Positions 38,993 through 49,231 of a DNA stretch of 64,000 nucleotides are shown piece by piece. The DNA lies in the NCBI GenBank assembly GCA_041319085.1, contig CP101033.1, positions 1,948,501 through 2,012,500 of the forward strand. The letters are read 5' to 3'. Under the pieces are notes generated by a model, which was not told the DNA's origin, did no database searches, and saw nothing but the letters and a program-made list of their open reading frames with translations. Made by a program: the position numbers and the translations under genes. The stretch is from Aeromonas veronii (GTDB lineage: Bacteria; Pseudomonadota; Gammaproteobacteria; Enterobacterales; Aeromonadaceae). How positions within the stretch are numbered: position 1 is the first letter of the stretch; every line of letters begins with the position of its first letter.

Positions 38993-40081
38993 ATGGCAGG
39001 GAACAGTTTTGGTCAACTCTTTCGGGTCACCACCTTTGGTGAGAGCCACGGCCTGGCGCTGGGCGCCGTGGTCGATGGTTGCCCGCCTGGGTTGGAGATA
39101 AGCGAAGCGGATCTGCAGGGCGATCTGGATCGGCGCAAGCCGGGCACCTCCCGCTACACCACGCCACGCCGTGAGCCGGATGAGGTGAAGATCCTCTCCG
39201 GGGTATTCGAGGGCAAGACCACCGGCACCTCCATCGGGCTGCTCATCGAGAATACCGATCAGCGCTCCAAGGATTACTCCGATATCAAGGATCTGTTCCG
39301 GCCGGGTCACGCTGACTACACCTATCACCAGAAGTATGGTCAGCGCGACTATCGTGGCGGTGGTCGCTCCTCCGCCCGCGAAACCGCGATGCGGGTAGCC
39401 GCGGGGGCCATTGCCAAGAAGTACCTCAAACAGGTGCATGGCATCGAGATCACCGGTTATCTCTCCCAGCTCGGCCCCATCAAGGCCGAGGCGTTCGACG
39501 CGGCGCAGATTGAGCAGAACCCCTTCTTCTTCCCCGATGCGGGCAAGCTGGAAGAACTGGATCAATACATGCGCGACTTGAAGAAAGAGGGCAACAGCAT
39601 CGGTGCCAAGGTACAGGTCATTGCGCGCAATGTGCCGGTGGGCCTGGGTGAGCCGGTGTTTGACAGGCTCGATGCCGACATTGCCCACGCCATGATGGGC
39701 ATCAATGCGGTGAAAGGGGTGGAGATCGGCGACGGCTTTGCGGTGGTGGAGCAAAAAGGCTCCGAGCATCGCGACGAGATGACCCCGGCGGGCTTTGCCA
39801 GCAACCATGCGGGCGGCATTCTGGGGGGTATCTCGTCCGGTCAGGATATCGTGGTGAGCATGGCGCTCAAGCCCACTTCCAGCATCACTGTGCCGGGCAA
39901 GACCATCAATACCGAAGGCGAGGCCACCCTGATGATCACCAAGGGTCGCCACGATCCTTGCGTTGGCATCCGCGCCGTGCCCATCGCCGAGGCGATGCTG
40001 GCGCTGGTGTTGATGGATCATCTGTTGCGCCATCGCGCCCAGAATCAGGGGGTGTTGACCCATACCCCGCAGCTGCGCTGA
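38993..40081 (+). CDS. aroC: Chorismate synthase
   Basis: AroC catalyses the last shikimate step, EPSP to chorismate, with reduced FMN. It has 362 residues (E. coli 361). The N-terminus is [30 protein letters not shown] and the [19 protein letters not shown] block are the family signatures. It follows prmB closely and is ended by a strong terminator. Confidence 0.97.
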   Translation: MAGNSFGQLFRVTTFGESHGLALGAVVDGCPPGLEISEADLQGDLDRRKPGTSRYTTPRREPDEVKILSGVFEGKTTGTSIGLLIENTDQRSKDYSDIKDLFRPGHADYTYHQKYGQRDYRGGGRSSARETAMRVAAGAIAKKYLKQVHGIEITGYLSQLGPIKAEAFDAAQIEQNPFFFPDAGKLEELDQYMRDLKKEGNSIGAKVQVIARNVPVGLGEPVFDRLDADIAHAMMGINAVKGVEIGDGFAVVEQKGSEHRDEMTPAGFASNHAGGILGGISSGQDIVVSMALKPTSSITVPGKTINTEGEATLMITKGRHDPCVGIRAVPIAEAMLALVLMDHLLRHRAQNQGVLTHTPQLR

Positions 40082-40126
40082 TCGGCCAGCCCACCGCTTG
40101 GTTGATCGATTGGCGAAGTTCCAGTC

Positions 40127-40153
40127 AAAAGGCGACCTCAGGGTCGCCTTTTT
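40127..40153 (+). terminator. Terminator of aroC
   Basis: AAAAGGCGACC-TCA-GGGTCGCCTTTTT, a strong GC stem with a U-tract, about 45 bases after the stop. Confidence 0.88.
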
Positions 40154-40600
40154 CATGGGCATTCATCGTGCTGGATGACTGGCCGAGTGTCTCCGGCTCA
40201 GCCGGGTTTGTTGACAACGCAGCGGCAGAGAGAGTCCAAGTGCCAGCTAGGGGTGGCCGACAGAAGATAGCACGCATGAACCTTAACCTCCTTGGACAGC
40301 ACGGATGCGGCGATATCGCTGTTATCTGGCATCCAGCATAACCTGATCCGAATGAGTTCTTGAGCGGCGTTGCCGGGTGGGACGGAGACCTGCTTTTGAC
40401 AAACATGCTGGGAGGAACATCACATTTTTCTCGTTTATCCCGGGCAACTCCGTTAGACTGCGCCTCTATTCTTTCCCCTTTGCTCTGCTCCCCGGGGAAA
40501 TCGTTGTTTTCTCAATAGGCCCAGATCTTGTGAGATGGCATCGGCTCAGCAGAGGAGCCCCACCACAAATCCCCGGCGCCCCTATCCCTAGCAGGTAACT
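40154..40600 (+). other. Gene-free stretch and probable long leader of rhlE
   Basis: No convincing coding region is seen. A TTGACA near 40397 could be a promoter element, but no well-spaced -10 is obvious. Long untranslated leaders are common for DEAD-box helicase genes with cold-shock control, so part of this region may be the rhlE leader. Confidence 0.4.
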
Positions 40601-41968
40601 ATGAGTTTTACTTCCCTCGGTCTGGCCGAACCCTTGTTGCGTGCCGTTGCCGAGCAAGGCTACGACACCCCGTCTCCCATTCAGCAGCAAGCGATCCCCG
40701 CCGTTCTGGCTGGCCGCGATCTGATGGCGGCGGCCCAAACAGGGACCGGCAAGACCGCAGGCTTTACCCTGCCGATGCTGCAACGTCTGATGGAGAGCAA
40801 GCGCAAGGTCTCCCCGAACCGCATCCGCGCCCTGGTGCTGACCCCGACTCGCGAGCTGGCTGCCCAGGTAGGCGAGAGCGTGCGTAACTACGGCAAACAC
40901 CTGCCGATCCGCAGCCACGTGGTCTTCGGCGGCGTGAGCATCAACCCGCAGATGATGGCTACCCGTCGTGGTCTGGATGTGTTGGTGGCCTGCCCGGGTC
41001 GTCTGATGGATCTCTACAACCAGAACGCCGTCAAGTTCGATGAAGTGGAAATCCTGGTGCTGGACGAAGCAGATCGCATGCTCGACATGGGCTTTATCCG
41101 CGACATCCGCCGCATCCTGGCCCTGCTGCCGAAGAAGCGCCAGAACCTGCTGTTCTCCGCTACTTTCGCCGATGAGATCCGCGAACTGGCCACCGGTCTG
41201 CTGGATAACCCGGCGGTGATCGAAGTCGCCCCGCGCAACAGTACCGCCGAGCGTATCGAGCAGCTGGTGCACCCCTGTGACAAGGCCTACAAGATCGCGC
41301 TGCTGAGTCATCTGGTCACCAGCAACAACTGGCAGCAGGTACTGGTGTTCACCCGTACCAAGCACATGGCTAACCGCGTTGCCGAGACCCTCGACAAGAA
41401 CGGTGTCAGCGCCGCCGCCATTCACGGCAACAAGAGCCAGGGTGCCCGTACTCGCGCGCTGGCCGGTTTCAAGGATGGTAGCGTCAAGGTGTTGGTGGCG
41501 ACCGATATCGCTGCCCGTGGTCTGGATATCGACAAGTTGCCGCAAGTGGTCAACTTCGAGCTGCCCAACGTGGCGGAAGATTACGTGCACCGTATCGGTC
41601 GTACCGGTCGTGCCGGTGCTGCCGGTCACGCCATCTCCCTAGTCGCGGCCGATGAAGGCAAGCTGATCAAGGCGATCGAGCGGCTGACCAAGCAGAACAT
41701 TCCGTGCGAGCAAGTAGCTGGTTTTGAAGCCTCCCGCGAGACGCTCGATAACATAAGCCGTGGTATCGGCGCGCCGCTGCGCAAAGAGCCCCGTGACCCG
41801 AGCGAGCAGCGCCGTGCGCCGCGTCCGCAAGGTCAAGGCCAGCGTCAGGGTGCCGGTCGCTCTGCCAACGGCGGCAAACCCAAGCCCCAGGGTGGCCAGC
41901 GTCCTGAAGGCGGCGCCGGCAAACCGGCTCAGGCTCGTCGCCCGCGCCGCGCGACCCACAACCAGTAA
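40601..41968 (+). CDS. rhlE: ATP-dependent RNA helicase, DEAD-box, RhlE type
   Basis: This 455-residue cytosolic RNA helicase acts in ribosome assembly and RNA turnover. Motifs run in order: Q motif ([14 protein letters not shown]), Walker [22 protein letters not shown] ([13 protein letters not shown]), SAT (FSATF), then [11 protein letters not shown] and [10 protein letters not shown]. After about residue 385 the tail is low-complexity and basic ([28 protein letters not shown]), as usual for RhlE RNA-binding tails. Terminator about 115 bases downstream. Confidence 0.93.
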   Translation: MSFTSLGLAEPLLRAVAEQGYDTPSPIQQQAIPAVLAGRDLMAAAQTGTGKTAGFTLPMLQRLMESKRKVSPNRIRALVLTPTRELAAQVGESVRNYGKHLPIRSHVVFGGVSINPQMMATRRGLDVLVACPGRLMDLYNQNAVKFDEVEILVLDEADRMLDMGFIRDIRRILALLPKKRQNLLFSATFADEIRELATGLLDNPAVIEVAPRNSTAERIEQLVHPCDKAYKIALLSHLVTSNNWQQVLVFTRTKHMANRVAETLDKNGVSAAAIHGNKSQGARTRALAGFKDGSVKVLVATDIAARGLDIDKLPQVVNFELPNVAEDYVHRIGRTGRAGAAGHAISLVAADEGKLIKAIERLTKQNIPCEQVAGFEASRETLDNISRGIGAPLRKEPRDPSEQRRAPRPQGQGQRQGAGRSANGGKPKPQGGQRPEGGAGKPAQARRPRRATHNQ

Positions 41969-42083
41969 GTAGTAAGCGGCTCGGGAGCCAGGCTCCTCAG
42001 CGTTACGGTTGACTGAAAAAGCCCTGCCAATTTGGCATAATGCCAGTCAGTTGAGGATCAGCTGATCGATCATTCTGATGTGT

Positions 42084-42121
42084 AAAAATCCGAAACCTGT
42101 TGATTGGTTTCGGATTTTTTT
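42084..42121 (+). terminator. Terminator downstream of rhlE
   Basis: AAAAATCCGAAACC and GGTTTCGGATTTTTT pair around TGTTGATT and run into T7. It probably ends rhlE. A CATAAT at 42036-42041 lies about 45 bases before it, so a short independent transcript is conceivable but unsupported. Confidence 0.8.
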
Positions 42122-42224
42122 ATGCGTGTCGAGCAGGCACTCAACTTTATTCACGCCAGTGCCTGATCAGAAGGGAACTCCGAACTATCCGATCCTGGCC
42201 TTGAGAAGGCTGTTTGCACTAAAC

Positions 42225-42403
42225 GTTGGGCTTCACTTCGTTCATCACCAACCTACGATTTAGCAAATCGGGTCGATGAGCGACGCGTCATCGGCTGCTC
42301 TGCCAGCGCAGTGGCGATGGGGATAGTGCGAAGATGGATACCTGCAAAATGGTGGCAACCGGTTCTCGCGAACGTCTGATTACACTTCGCTAATCAGACC
42401 TGT
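42225..42403. repeat. Two REP-like degenerate palindromes
   Basis: One lies at 42225-42260 (GTTGGGCTTCACTTCG then TTCATCACCAACCTACG). The other is at 42377-42402, with perfect 9-base arms GTCTGATTA / TAATCAGAC around CACTTCGC. Both resemble the widespread intergenic 'GGTTACGCTTCGCTAACC...ACCTACG' class of repeated palindromes. Confidence 0.45.
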
Positions 42404-42542
42404 GACCCAGTCGAGGGCAGACGATGCGGTAGTGGGATTTGAATCGAAGGAGGATGCAGACTGGTTTCTGACTGAGGTGTCGGCGCGCGTGCAACAGTTT
42501 GGCTGGCGGCTACACCCTCAGAACACCCGATTGTACGGGGTG
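42399..42542 (+). pseudogene. Remnant of a group II intron-type reverse transcriptase
   Basis: From 42417 the plus strand reads ADDAVVGFESKEDADWFLTE, then VSARVQQFGWRLHPQNTRLYG. This matches the pattern of the (Y)ADD catalytic box and following block of group II intron reverse transcriptases (YADDFVVGF, then a helix ending FGLxLHPxKTRL). Nothing else of the protein is found nearby, and it runs directly into the rne terminator hairpin. It is therefore a short fossil in the 628-base rhlE-rne gap. By eye I see no intact intron RNA. Confidence 0.7.
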
Positions 42543-42575
42543 AAAAAAAGCCACACCGGTTGGTGTGGCTTTTGC
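42543..42575 (-). terminator. Terminator of rne
   Basis: AAAAAAAGCCACACC-GGTT-GGTGTGGCTTTT. The minus-strand reading gives a strong stem followed by seven T residues, 22 bases after the rne stop. It could work in both directions. Confidence 0.85.
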
Positions 42576-42596
42576 TAGAGGGTTAACCGGGGTCGC

Positions 42597-45500
42597 TTAG
42601 GGGCGACCAGCCGGGCAGGTGGCCACGTTGACGGCGGCAGTGCTGCCACCATGACGACCTGACGTGCTCACCTCGTTGCGTACCAGTGGCGGGTAGTTAA
42701 CCGGCTCGCGGGCAGGCAGGGCAGGGGCTTCGGCAGGGGTTGCCATCGGGGCGGATGCCTTGCGGGCACGAGCCAGCAAGCCAGCACCGCGTGCTACCTG
42801 TTTGGTGACGACCGGCGTTTGTTCCACCACAACTGCAGGCACGGCAGCCGGGGTTTCGATGACCGCAGCAGGTGCTAGTGTTTCGACAACAGCGGCGACA
42901 GGTGCGGCTTCCACAACAGGAGCTGTTACGGCAGTTGCTTCTTCAACAACCGGAGCCGTTTCAACAACGTGTGCGGTTTCAACCACGGTGGTGGTGACCA
43001 CTTCGGCAACCGGCGCAGCGACAACGGCTACTTCTGGCTCTGCGGCAACTACAACCTCAGCGACAGCTTCAACAACCGGGTTTGCGGCCACATCGGCTTG
43101 AGTTGCTTCAACTTGGGCAGTGGCCTGCTCGGCAGCTTCTTCAGCAACAGCTTCGACAACCACATGCTCGGTCAATGCCGCAGAGGCTTGCAGGGCGGCA
43201 GCGACTGCTTCAGCGCTCGGGATGGTGACAACAGGTACTATCGGCTCTTCAACCAGTGCTTTGGCAATATCTGCCTGGGCTGCTGTGGTCAGAGTGGTGG
43301 TATCTTGCTGTTCTTCGTCACGTTGGCTGCGGGCATCTTCGTTGATGCGCTTGCGGCGTTGGCCTTCGATACGTTGGCTGCGCGGAGTGCGGCGTGAACG
43401 GCGCTGGCCTTCACTCTGCTCTTCCTGCTCGTTACCCACGGTGGTATCGATCTCCTCAGCTTGCACTGCTGCATCGTCAACCGGCAGGGCAGGGGTGTCA
43501 GCAGCGGCGACATCGACGCGGATCTGCTTGCGCAGTTGACGACGTTCGCGGCGCTCGGCCACTTTTTGCTCTTTCTCCTGACGCGGCTCGATGGCGACTG
43601 CATCAACGGCGTCTACCGCTTCAACAACGACCTCGGCGCGCGGCTCACGAGGAGCTCGCGGTTCACGGGCTGGACGTGGCGCACGCTCTTGACGAGGTTC
43701 GCGTGGCTCGCGCTCCTGACGGGGTTCACGTTCCATGCGCTGTTCGCTGCGCACTTCGCCACGGGTCTCGCTACGGGCTTCACGCTCCTGACGCGGCTCG
43801 CGCTCTTTGCGGGGACGACGATTGCGGTTTTCACCGGCTTCGCGGTTGCCACCTTCACGCTTCTCTCCAGCTTCCGCGGTGTTGCGGTTGTTGCGGTTGT
43901 CGTCACGACGAGGACGCTGACCACGGCCACGGACATCATCACGCTGGTGTCGATGGCCCTCCTCTTTGCGAGCTTCACGCACGACCGGTTTCTCGACGGG
44001 CGCTTTCACTTCGGCAGGGGCTGTATCGCTGCTGAACAGGCCGGTAATGCCTTTGATCAGCTTGCTGAAGAAGCCCGCCTCTGCAGGGGCCGCAGCAACG
44101 GGCGCCGCCGGTTGTTGCGGTGCAACAGGGGCCGGTTGTGCCGGTTGGGCAAAGCCTTGCAACAGCGGTTGCTCACGTTCGATCACCTGAGCCTGCTTCG
44201 GTTGGTAGACCGGCTTGGCAATTTCGGTTTTCAGCTCGTAGCTGGCCGCTTCCGGGATCTCGTTCTGACGAATGCGGGTCACTTCGTAGTGCGGGGTTTC
44301 CAGATGCTGGTTCGGAATGATGTAAACACGCACATCATTGCGCTGTTCCAGACTGGCGATGGCGGCACGCTTCTCGTTAAGCAGATAGGCGGCAACATCC
44401 ACCGGCACCTGGCCGTGAACCTGCTCGGTGTTGTCCTTCATGGCCTCTTCTTCGATGAGGCGCAGGATGGACAGGGCGAGGGATTCGTTGTCACGGATCA
44501 CGCCCTGACCCTGGCAACGAGGGCAGATATGGCTGCTGGACTCGTTGAGAGAGGGACGCAGACGCTGGCGAGACATCTCCAGCAGACCGAAACGGGAGAT
44601 CCGGCCCAGTTGGATGCGGGCCCTGTCCTGATGAACCGCTTCACGCAGACGGTTTTCCACTTCGCGCTGATGGCGAACCGGCGTCATGTCGATGAAGTCG
44701 ATAACGATCAGGCCACCCAAGTCGCGCAGGCGCAATTGACGGGCAATTTCGTCCGCCGCTTCCAGGTTGGTTTGCAGCGCTGTCTCTTCGATATCGCCGC
44801 CCTTGGTGGCGCGGGAGGAGTTGATATCGATGGAGGTCAGGGCTTCGGTCGGATCGATAACGATACTGCCGCCGGAGGGGAGGCGCACTTCACGCTGGAA
44901 GGCGGACTCGATCTGGCTCTCAATCTGAAAGTGGTTGAACAGGGCAACTTCACCCTTGTACAGCTTCACACGGTTGAGGAAATCAGGGCGTACCAGCTCG
45001 ATATGGGCCTTGGCGCGTTCGAAAATCACCGGATTGTCGATCAGGATCTCGCCCACATCGCGACGCAGATAGTCACGGATAGCACGCACGATCACGTTGC
45101 TTTCCTGGTGGATCAGCACCGGCGCAGCGCGCTCCTGGGAGGCCTTGTGGATGGAGTCCCAGTGATTGAGCAGAACGTTCAGGTCCCACTCCAACTCTTC
45201 CGGAGACTTGCCCACACCGGCGGTACGCACGATCAGGCCCATGCCTTCCGGCACGGTCAATCCGCTCAGGGCTTCTTTCAGTTCGGTCCGCTCATCACCC
45301 TCGATGCGGCGGGAGATACCACCGGCACGGGGGTTGTTGGGCATCAGCACCAGGTAGCTACCTGCCAGGCTGATAAAGGTGGTGAGGGCTGCACCCTTGG
45401 TGCCACGCTCTTCCTTGTCGATCTGGACGATGACTTCCTGACCTTCACGGACCACTTCTTTGATGTTGGGACGACCCTGATAGGAGTAACCGGAGGGGAA

Positions 45501-45731
45501 GTAATTGCGGGCGATCTCCTTCAACGGCAGGAAACCGTGGCGCTCGGCGCCGTAGTCAACAAAAGCAGCTTCAAGGCTGGGTTCTACGCGGGTGATCTTA
45601 CCCTTGTAAATGTTCGCTTTCTTCTGCTCGTGTCCCGGACTTTCAATATCCAAATCGTAGAGCTGTTGTCCGTCAACCAGCGCTACGCGCAACTCCTCTT
45701 CTTGAGTTGCGTTGATAAGCATTCTTTTCAT
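42597..45731 (-). CDS. rne: Ribonuclease E
   Basis: This essential endoribonuclease and degradosome scaffold has 1044 residues (E. coli 1061). The catalytic N-terminal half contains the S1 domain ([27 protein letters not shown]), a DNase I-like domain with the metal-binding Asp residues in [14 protein letters not shown] and [11 protein letters not shown], and the zinc-link CPRCQGQG. The C-terminal half is low-complexity: an Arg/Glu-rich RNA-binding stretch ([17 protein letters not shown]), then a long Ala/Val/Glu-Pro tail, ending [17 protein letters not shown]. The 380 bases upstream probably hold a structured leader like the one that lets E. coli RNase E control its own mRNA. Confidence 0.96.
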   Translation of the reverse strand: MKRMLINATQEEELRVALVDGQQLYDLDIESPGHEQKKANIYKGKITRVEPSLEAAFVDYGAERHGFLPLKEIARNYFPSGYSYQGRPNIKEVVREGQEVIVQIDKEERGTKGAALTTFISLAGSYLVLMPNNPRAGGISRRIEGDERTELKEALSGLTVPEGMGLIVRTAGVGKSPEELEWDLNVLLNHWDSIHKASQERAAPVLIHQESNVIVRAIRDYLRRDVGEILIDNPVIFERAKAHIELVRPDFLNRVKLYKGEVALFNHFQIESQIESAFQREVRLPSGGSIVIDPTEALTSIDINSSRATKGGDIEETALQTNLEAADEIARQLRLRDLGGLIVIDFIDMTPVRHQREVENRLREAVHQDRARIQLGRISRFGLLEMSRQRLRPSLNESSSHICPRCQGQGVIRDNESLALSILRLIEEEAMKDNTEQVHGQVPVDVAAYLLNEKRAAIASLEQRNDVRVYIIPNQHLETPHYEVTRIRQNEIPEAASYELKTEIAKPVYQPKQAQVIEREQPLLQGFAQPAQPAPVAPQQPAAPVAAAPAEAGFFSKLIKGITGLFSSDTAPAEVKAPVEKPVVREARKEEGHRHQRDDVRGRGQRPRRDDNRNNRNTAEAGEKREGGNREAGENRNRRPRKEREPRQEREARSETRGEVRSEQRMEREPRQEREPREPRQERAPRPAREPRAPREPRAEVVVEAVDAVDAVAIEPRQEKEQKVAERRERRQLRKQIRVDVAAADTPALPVDDAAVQAEEIDTTVGNEQEEQSEGQRRSRRTPRSQRIEGQRRKRINEDARSQRDEEQQDTTTLTTAAQADIAKALVEEPIVPVVTIPSAEAVAAALQASAALTEHVVVEAVAEEAAEQATAQVEATQADVAANPVVEAVAEVVVAAEPEVAVVAAPVAEVVTTTVVETAHVVETAPVVEEATAVTAPVVEAAPVAAVVETLAPAAVIETPAAVPAVVVEQTPVVTKQVARGAGLLARARKASAPMATPAEAPALPAREPVNYPPLVRNEVSTSGRHGGSTAAVNVATCPAGRP

Positions 45732-46144
45732 TGAGTTCTCATTATTGTGTCATTTTGATTTCCTCCATCTGGGTCCTGCCGGCGCCGGCCTCGGGTCTTC
45801 AGCATACTGGGGCAACCTCCCGGTTGGGGTATGCATGAGGCGCAAACTAAGGGCGCTCTGGTCATCACTTCTCGAGAAGGAATGAATAAGGATGCCGAAA
45901 TGGAGACAAATAAACGGTGATGTTTGTGTTCTCCATGCGTTGTACCTCGCACCCGGGAACCGTCATGTTCTTGTAGACACGGTGTTTCGGGATTGGGTGG
46001 CATACTTTTTGGCCACTTAGTACAAGGCTTGAACACAATGACAAAACCTTGTTTATTATCCCATTTAAACCTCTTTTATAGCAAGGCGCCATTTTTCAAC
46101 AAACCATGCAGCCAAGGGGCGCTGGCAGTGTTAAAATCCGCGCC
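45732..46144. promoter_or_regulatory. Divergent rne/rluC intergenic region with probable rne leader
   Basis: These 413 bases contain no gene I can support. Reading toward rne there are several short palindromes (GCCGGCGCCGGC near 45778, CAACCTCCCGGTTG near 45813), consistent with a folded leader. Autoregulation through the rne leader is established for E. coli; its presence here is inferred from position only. Confidence 0.4.
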
Positions 46145-47089
46145 ATGACACAGATACAACAACAAGTGCAGCTGCTCACCATCGAAGCTGAGCATGACGG
46201 GCAGCGCATCGACAATTTTCTCAAGACTCAGCTAAAGGGCGTCCCCAAGAGCCTGATCTATCGCATCCTTCGCAAAGGTGAAGTGCGGGTAAACAAAAAG
46301 CGCATCAAACCGGAGTACAAACTCTGCGCGGGTGACGAGGTGCGGGTACCTCCCGTTCGCGTTGCCGAGAAGAATGAGCTGCCGTCGGCCAACCTCGGTG
46401 TTATCCAGCGTCTGGAGAGTCAGATCCTGTTCGAAGACGATGCCATGATCGTGCTGAACAAGCCCTCCGGCATGGCCGTGCACGGTGGCAGCGGTTTGAG
46501 CTTTGGCGTTATCGAAGGACTGCGCGCCCTGCGTCCGGAAGCCCGCTTTCTCGAACTGGTGCATCGGCTCGATCGCGACACCTCCGGCGTGCTGCTGGTT
46601 GCCAAAAAACGCAGCGCCCTGCGCAGCCTGCATGAGCAGTTGCGCGTCAAGACCATGCGCAAGCAATATCTGGCGCTGGTACGTGGCAAGTGGCAGGCCC
46701 ACGTCAAGGTGGTCAACGCTCCGCTGCGAAAGAACGATCTGCAATCCGGTGAACGGGTGGTGCGGGTCAGCGCCGATGGCAAGCCCTCCGAAACCCGGTT
46801 CCGCATTGTGCGTCAATTTGCCGAAGCGACCCTGGTCGAGTGCAGCCCCATCACCGGCCGTACCCACCAGATCCGCGTGCATACCCTGCATGCCGGTCAC
46901 CCGATCGCCTGTGACGATAAGTACGGTGAAGCAGCGTTTGACGAGAAAATGCGCAGCCAAGGACTGAAACGACTCTTTTTGCATGCTTGGAAGCTCAGCT
47001 TCACTCATCCGGCCGATGGTCGTGAGATGCAGGTAGAAGCCCCCCTTGCCCCTGAGCTTGACGGTTTCCTGGAAAAGCTGGCGCACTAA
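46145..47089 (+). CDS. rluC: 23S rRNA pseudouridine synthase C
   Basis: RluC makes pseudouridines 955, 2504 and 2580 of 23S rRNA in E. coli. The 314-residue product has an N-terminal S4 RNA-binding domain ([33 protein letters not shown]) and a catalytic domain with the HRLDRDTSG motif whose Asp is catalytic, followed by GRTHQIRVH. The ATG at 46145 ([21 protein letters not shown]) fits the family better than the in-frame start at 46106. Divergent from rne, as in E. coli; it overlaps the next gene by one base. Confidence 0.95.
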   Translation: MTQIQQQVQLLTIEAEHDGQRIDNFLKTQLKGVPKSLIYRILRKGEVRVNKKRIKPEYKLCAGDEVRVPPVRVAEKNELPSANLGVIQRLESQILFEDDAMIVLNKPSGMAVHGGSGLSFGVIEGLRALRPEARFLELVHRLDRDTSGVLLVAKKRSALRSLHEQLRVKTMRKQYLALVRGKWQAHVKVVNAPLRKNDLQSGERVVRVSADGKPSETRFRIVRQFAEATLVECSPITGRTHQIRVHTLHAGHPIACDDKYGEAAFDEKMRSQGLKRLFLHAWKLSFTHPADGREMQVEAPLAPELDGFLEKLAH

Positions 47090-47736
47090 TGCAAGATATC
47101 CGGCTCGCCATTTTCGATTGGGACGGTACCCTGATGGATTCGGTGGGCCGGATTGTTGCGTGTGTGGCGCACGCGGCTCGTGACTGTGCTGAGCCCGTGC
47201 CCACCGCAGTCGAGACGCACCAGATCATCGGTCTCAGCCTGGAGGTTGGCATCCCCCGGCTGTTTGCCCTGACGCCGGGCGACGAACGTGCCCTTGCCCT
47301 GATTGCCAGCTATCGCCACCATTACGTGCATGACAGCACTCCCAGCCCGTTATTTGCCGGGGTGAGGGAGCTGCTACAGCATTGGCATGAACAAGGCATT
47401 GTCCTGGCAATCGCCACCGGCAAGTCCCGCCGTGGCCTCGACCGGGTACTGGATGATAGCGGTCTGCGGCCGTTGTTTTCCGCCACGCGTGGGGCGGACG
47501 AGGCCAACTCCAAGCCCGATCCCCTTATGCTGACGCAAATTCTGAATGAGCTGGGCATTGCCCCGCACCAGGCGGTGATGATCGGTGATTCCATCCACGA
47601 CATGGCTATGGCCGAGGCACTGGCTATGCCGCGGATCGGGGTGAGCTGGGGCGTGCACGATCGTGCACGCTTGCTGGCTCACCATCCGCTGGCGGTGGTC
47701 GATACCATGGCTGAGCTCCAGCGGTTGCTGGGTTAG
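47089..47736 (+). CDS. HAD-family hydrolase, phosphoglycolate phosphatase-like
   Basis: The 215-residue protein has HAD motif I FDWDGTLMDS at residues 9-18, motif II ATGKSRRGL, motif III Lys in NSKPDPLML and motif IV MIGDSIHDMAMAEA. A helical cap lies between motifs I and II. It resembles Gph/YigB-type small-molecule phosphatases, but the substrate is not predictable. The start overlaps the rluC stop (TAATG), indicating co-translation. Confidence 0.85.
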   Translation: MQDIRLAIFDWDGTLMDSVGRIVACVAHAARDCAEPVPTAVETHQIIGLSLEVGIPRLFALTPGDERALALIASYRHHYVHDSTPSPLFAGVRELLQHWHEQGIVLAIATGKSRRGLDRVLDDSGLRPLFSATRGADEANSKPDPLMLTQILNELGIAPHQAVMIGDSIHDMAMAEALAMPRIGVSWGVHDRARLLAHHPLAVVDTMAELQRLLG

Positions 47737-47762
47737 CCTTGAGATATGGCGGATGAAAAATG

Positions 47763-47790
47763 AAAACCGGGAGCCTTGGCTCCCGTTTTT
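47763..47790. terminator. Bidirectional terminator between the HAD gene and yceF
   Basis: AAAACCGGGAGCC-TT-GGCTCCCGTTTTT lies between convergent genes, with A-rich and T-rich flanks, so it can serve both strands. Confidence 0.85.
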
Positions 47791-47812
47791 CATGGCAGGC
47801 ATATAGCTCCCC

Positions 47813-48394
47813 TCAAGGCAGGGCGATACCATGGCGATCCAGTAGCTCGATCAGACCGATCAGTGGCAGACCGATCAAGGCGTTAGGATCGCGCCCCTCC
47901 AGCCCCCTGAACAGCACGATCCCCATACCTTCACATTTGAAGCTGCCCGCACAATCGAGGGGCAATTCTGCCTCTACATAGCGGCGAATGGCGGCTTCAT
48001 CGAGATTGCGAAAATGAACGGTGAAAGGTTCCACTAGCTGATGAGCCTCACCGGTTGCGGCATTCATCACGCACAGGCCGGTGTAGAAGGTGACGCTGCG
48101 ACCCTGGGCTGCCATTAGCTGGGCGATGGCATTGCCGATAGTGCCCGGTTTGCCGAGGATGCGACCATCGCAGACACACACCTGATCAGAGCCGATGATC
48201 AAGCCGTGATCACGATGTTGGGCGATAGCATCAGCCTTGGCGCGGGCCAGTCTGGCCACCAGCGCGTCGGCGGATTCGCCAGCCAGCGGGCGCTCATCCA
48301 CCTCGGGCGAGGCACATTCAAAGGGGAGGCCAAGCTTCTCCAGCAGGGCTTTGCGATAGCGAGAAGTTGAGGCGAGGATCAGATTCTGTGGCAT
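47813..48394 (-). CDS. yceF: Maf-family nucleotide pyrophosphatase
   Basis: Maf/YceF proteins hydrolyse non-canonical nucleoside triphosphates; the YceF group prefers 7-methyl-GTP. From [22 protein letters not shown] it has 193 residues (E. coli 194). The conserved start SxSxxR, DERP near residue 39, IGSDQV near residue 69 and the C-terminal [24 protein letters not shown] are all present. Divergent from yceD, the standard layout upstream of rpmF. Confidence 0.93.
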   Translation of the reverse strand: MPQNLILASTSRYRKALLEKLGLPFECASPEVDERPLAGESADALVARLARAKADAIAQHRDHGLIIGSDQVCVCDGRILGKPGTIGNAIAQLMAAQGRSVTFYTGLCVMNAATGEAHQLVEPFTVHFRNLDEAAIRRYVEAELPLDCAGSFKCEGMGIVLFRGLEGRDPNALIGLPLIGLIELLDRHGIALP

Positions 48395-48513
48395 AATCGA
48401 GATACCGATGAAAGCAGGTACCGGCATTCTAGGGACTTGTGACGTTAAAATCATCGGCGGTAAGGACTTTTTCCTTTGACTATCAGTTGTTGGACCTATA
48501 TTATTCGCGCCCT

Positions 48514-49035
48514 ATGCAAAAGGTGAAGTTGCCCGTTAAGGTTGATCCAGTCCGTAGTGCCTTGAAGCTGCTCGATTACATCGGGATAGTGGAAAAGTCG
48601 CAGATGCCCAGGCTGGAGGAATCAACCGCTGGCTTGCAGAGTGATATCGAGGTATCACTGCACTTTGGCAAAGATGTCCAGAAGTTGACCGTTATGAAAG
48701 GCACTGCCCATGCCAAGGTTGACCTGGTTTGCCAACGTTGCGGAGAGACATTCGAACACCTCTGTGAAGCTGAATTTATCTACACTCCGCTGTTCGAAAG
48801 AACAAACGAGGAAGAGCTGCCGGAAGCTTATGAGCCCATTGAGTTGGACGAAAACGGCGAGATAGATCTTCATCAAATCCTGGAGGATGAACTCATCCTC
48901 TCGTTGCCTCAAGTCGCAATGCATCCGATGGATGCCTGCCCGAGAGGGAACATGGATATGACCTGGGGTGAAATCGAACCTGCTGATGAGCGGCCGAATC
49001 CCTTTGCAGTTCTTGAAGAGCTTAAACGTAAGTGA
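48514..49035 (+). CDS. yceD: DUF177 family protein YceD, 23S rRNA accumulation protein
   Basis: From MQKVKLPVKVDPVRSALKLL the protein has 173 residues, as in E. coli. A CxxC (LVCQRCGETFEH) and a later Cys in DACPRGN are the family's metal-type ligands. YceD homologues are linked to 23S rRNA processing and always sit just before rpmF. The longer in-frame reading from 48439 adds a stretch unlike the family. 19 bases separate it from rpmF. Confidence 0.92.
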   Translation: MQKVKLPVKVDPVRSALKLLDYIGIVEKSQMPRLEESTAGLQSDIEVSLHFGKDVQKLTVMKGTAHAKVDLVCQRCGETFEHLCEAEFIYTPLFERTNEEELPEAYEPIELDENGEIDLHQILEDELILSLPQVAMHPMDACPRGNMDMTWGEIEPADERPNPFAVLEELKRK

Positions 49036-49054
49036 ATTTAGGAGTTAGCCTACA

Positions 49055-49222
49055 ATGGCCGTACAACAGAACCGTAAAACCCGTGCCAAGCGTGGCATGC
49101 GTCGTTCCCACGATGCGCTGACCACCGCTGCCCTGACTGTTGATCAGACCAGTGGCGAAATTCATCGTCGTCACCACGTGACTGCCGATGGTTTCTACCG
49201 CGGTAAAAAGGTAATCGCTTAA
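49055..49222 (+). CDS. rpmF: 50S ribosomal protein L32
   Basis: The 55-residue basic protein begins [20 protein letters not shown] and ends [10 protein letters not shown], unmistakably L32. It lacks the zinc Cys residues found in some bacterial L32 forms, as in enterics. TAGGAG lies upstream of the ATG. It sits between yceD and plsX in the conserved operon. Confidence 0.97.
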   Translation: MAVQQNRKTRAKRGMRRSHDALTTAALTVDQTSGEIHRRHHVTADGFYRGKKVIA

Positions 49223-49231
49223 GGATTGCCT

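Noticed and set aside
40154..40600. A small gene (22 codons, MNLNLLGQHGCGDIAV) before rhlE
   Set aside because: Very short, no ribosome binding site and no recognisable product.
43461..45734. 757-codon open frame antisense to rne
   Set aside because: The rne reading has all RNase E motifs; the antisense frame is a by-product of GC-rich codon usage.
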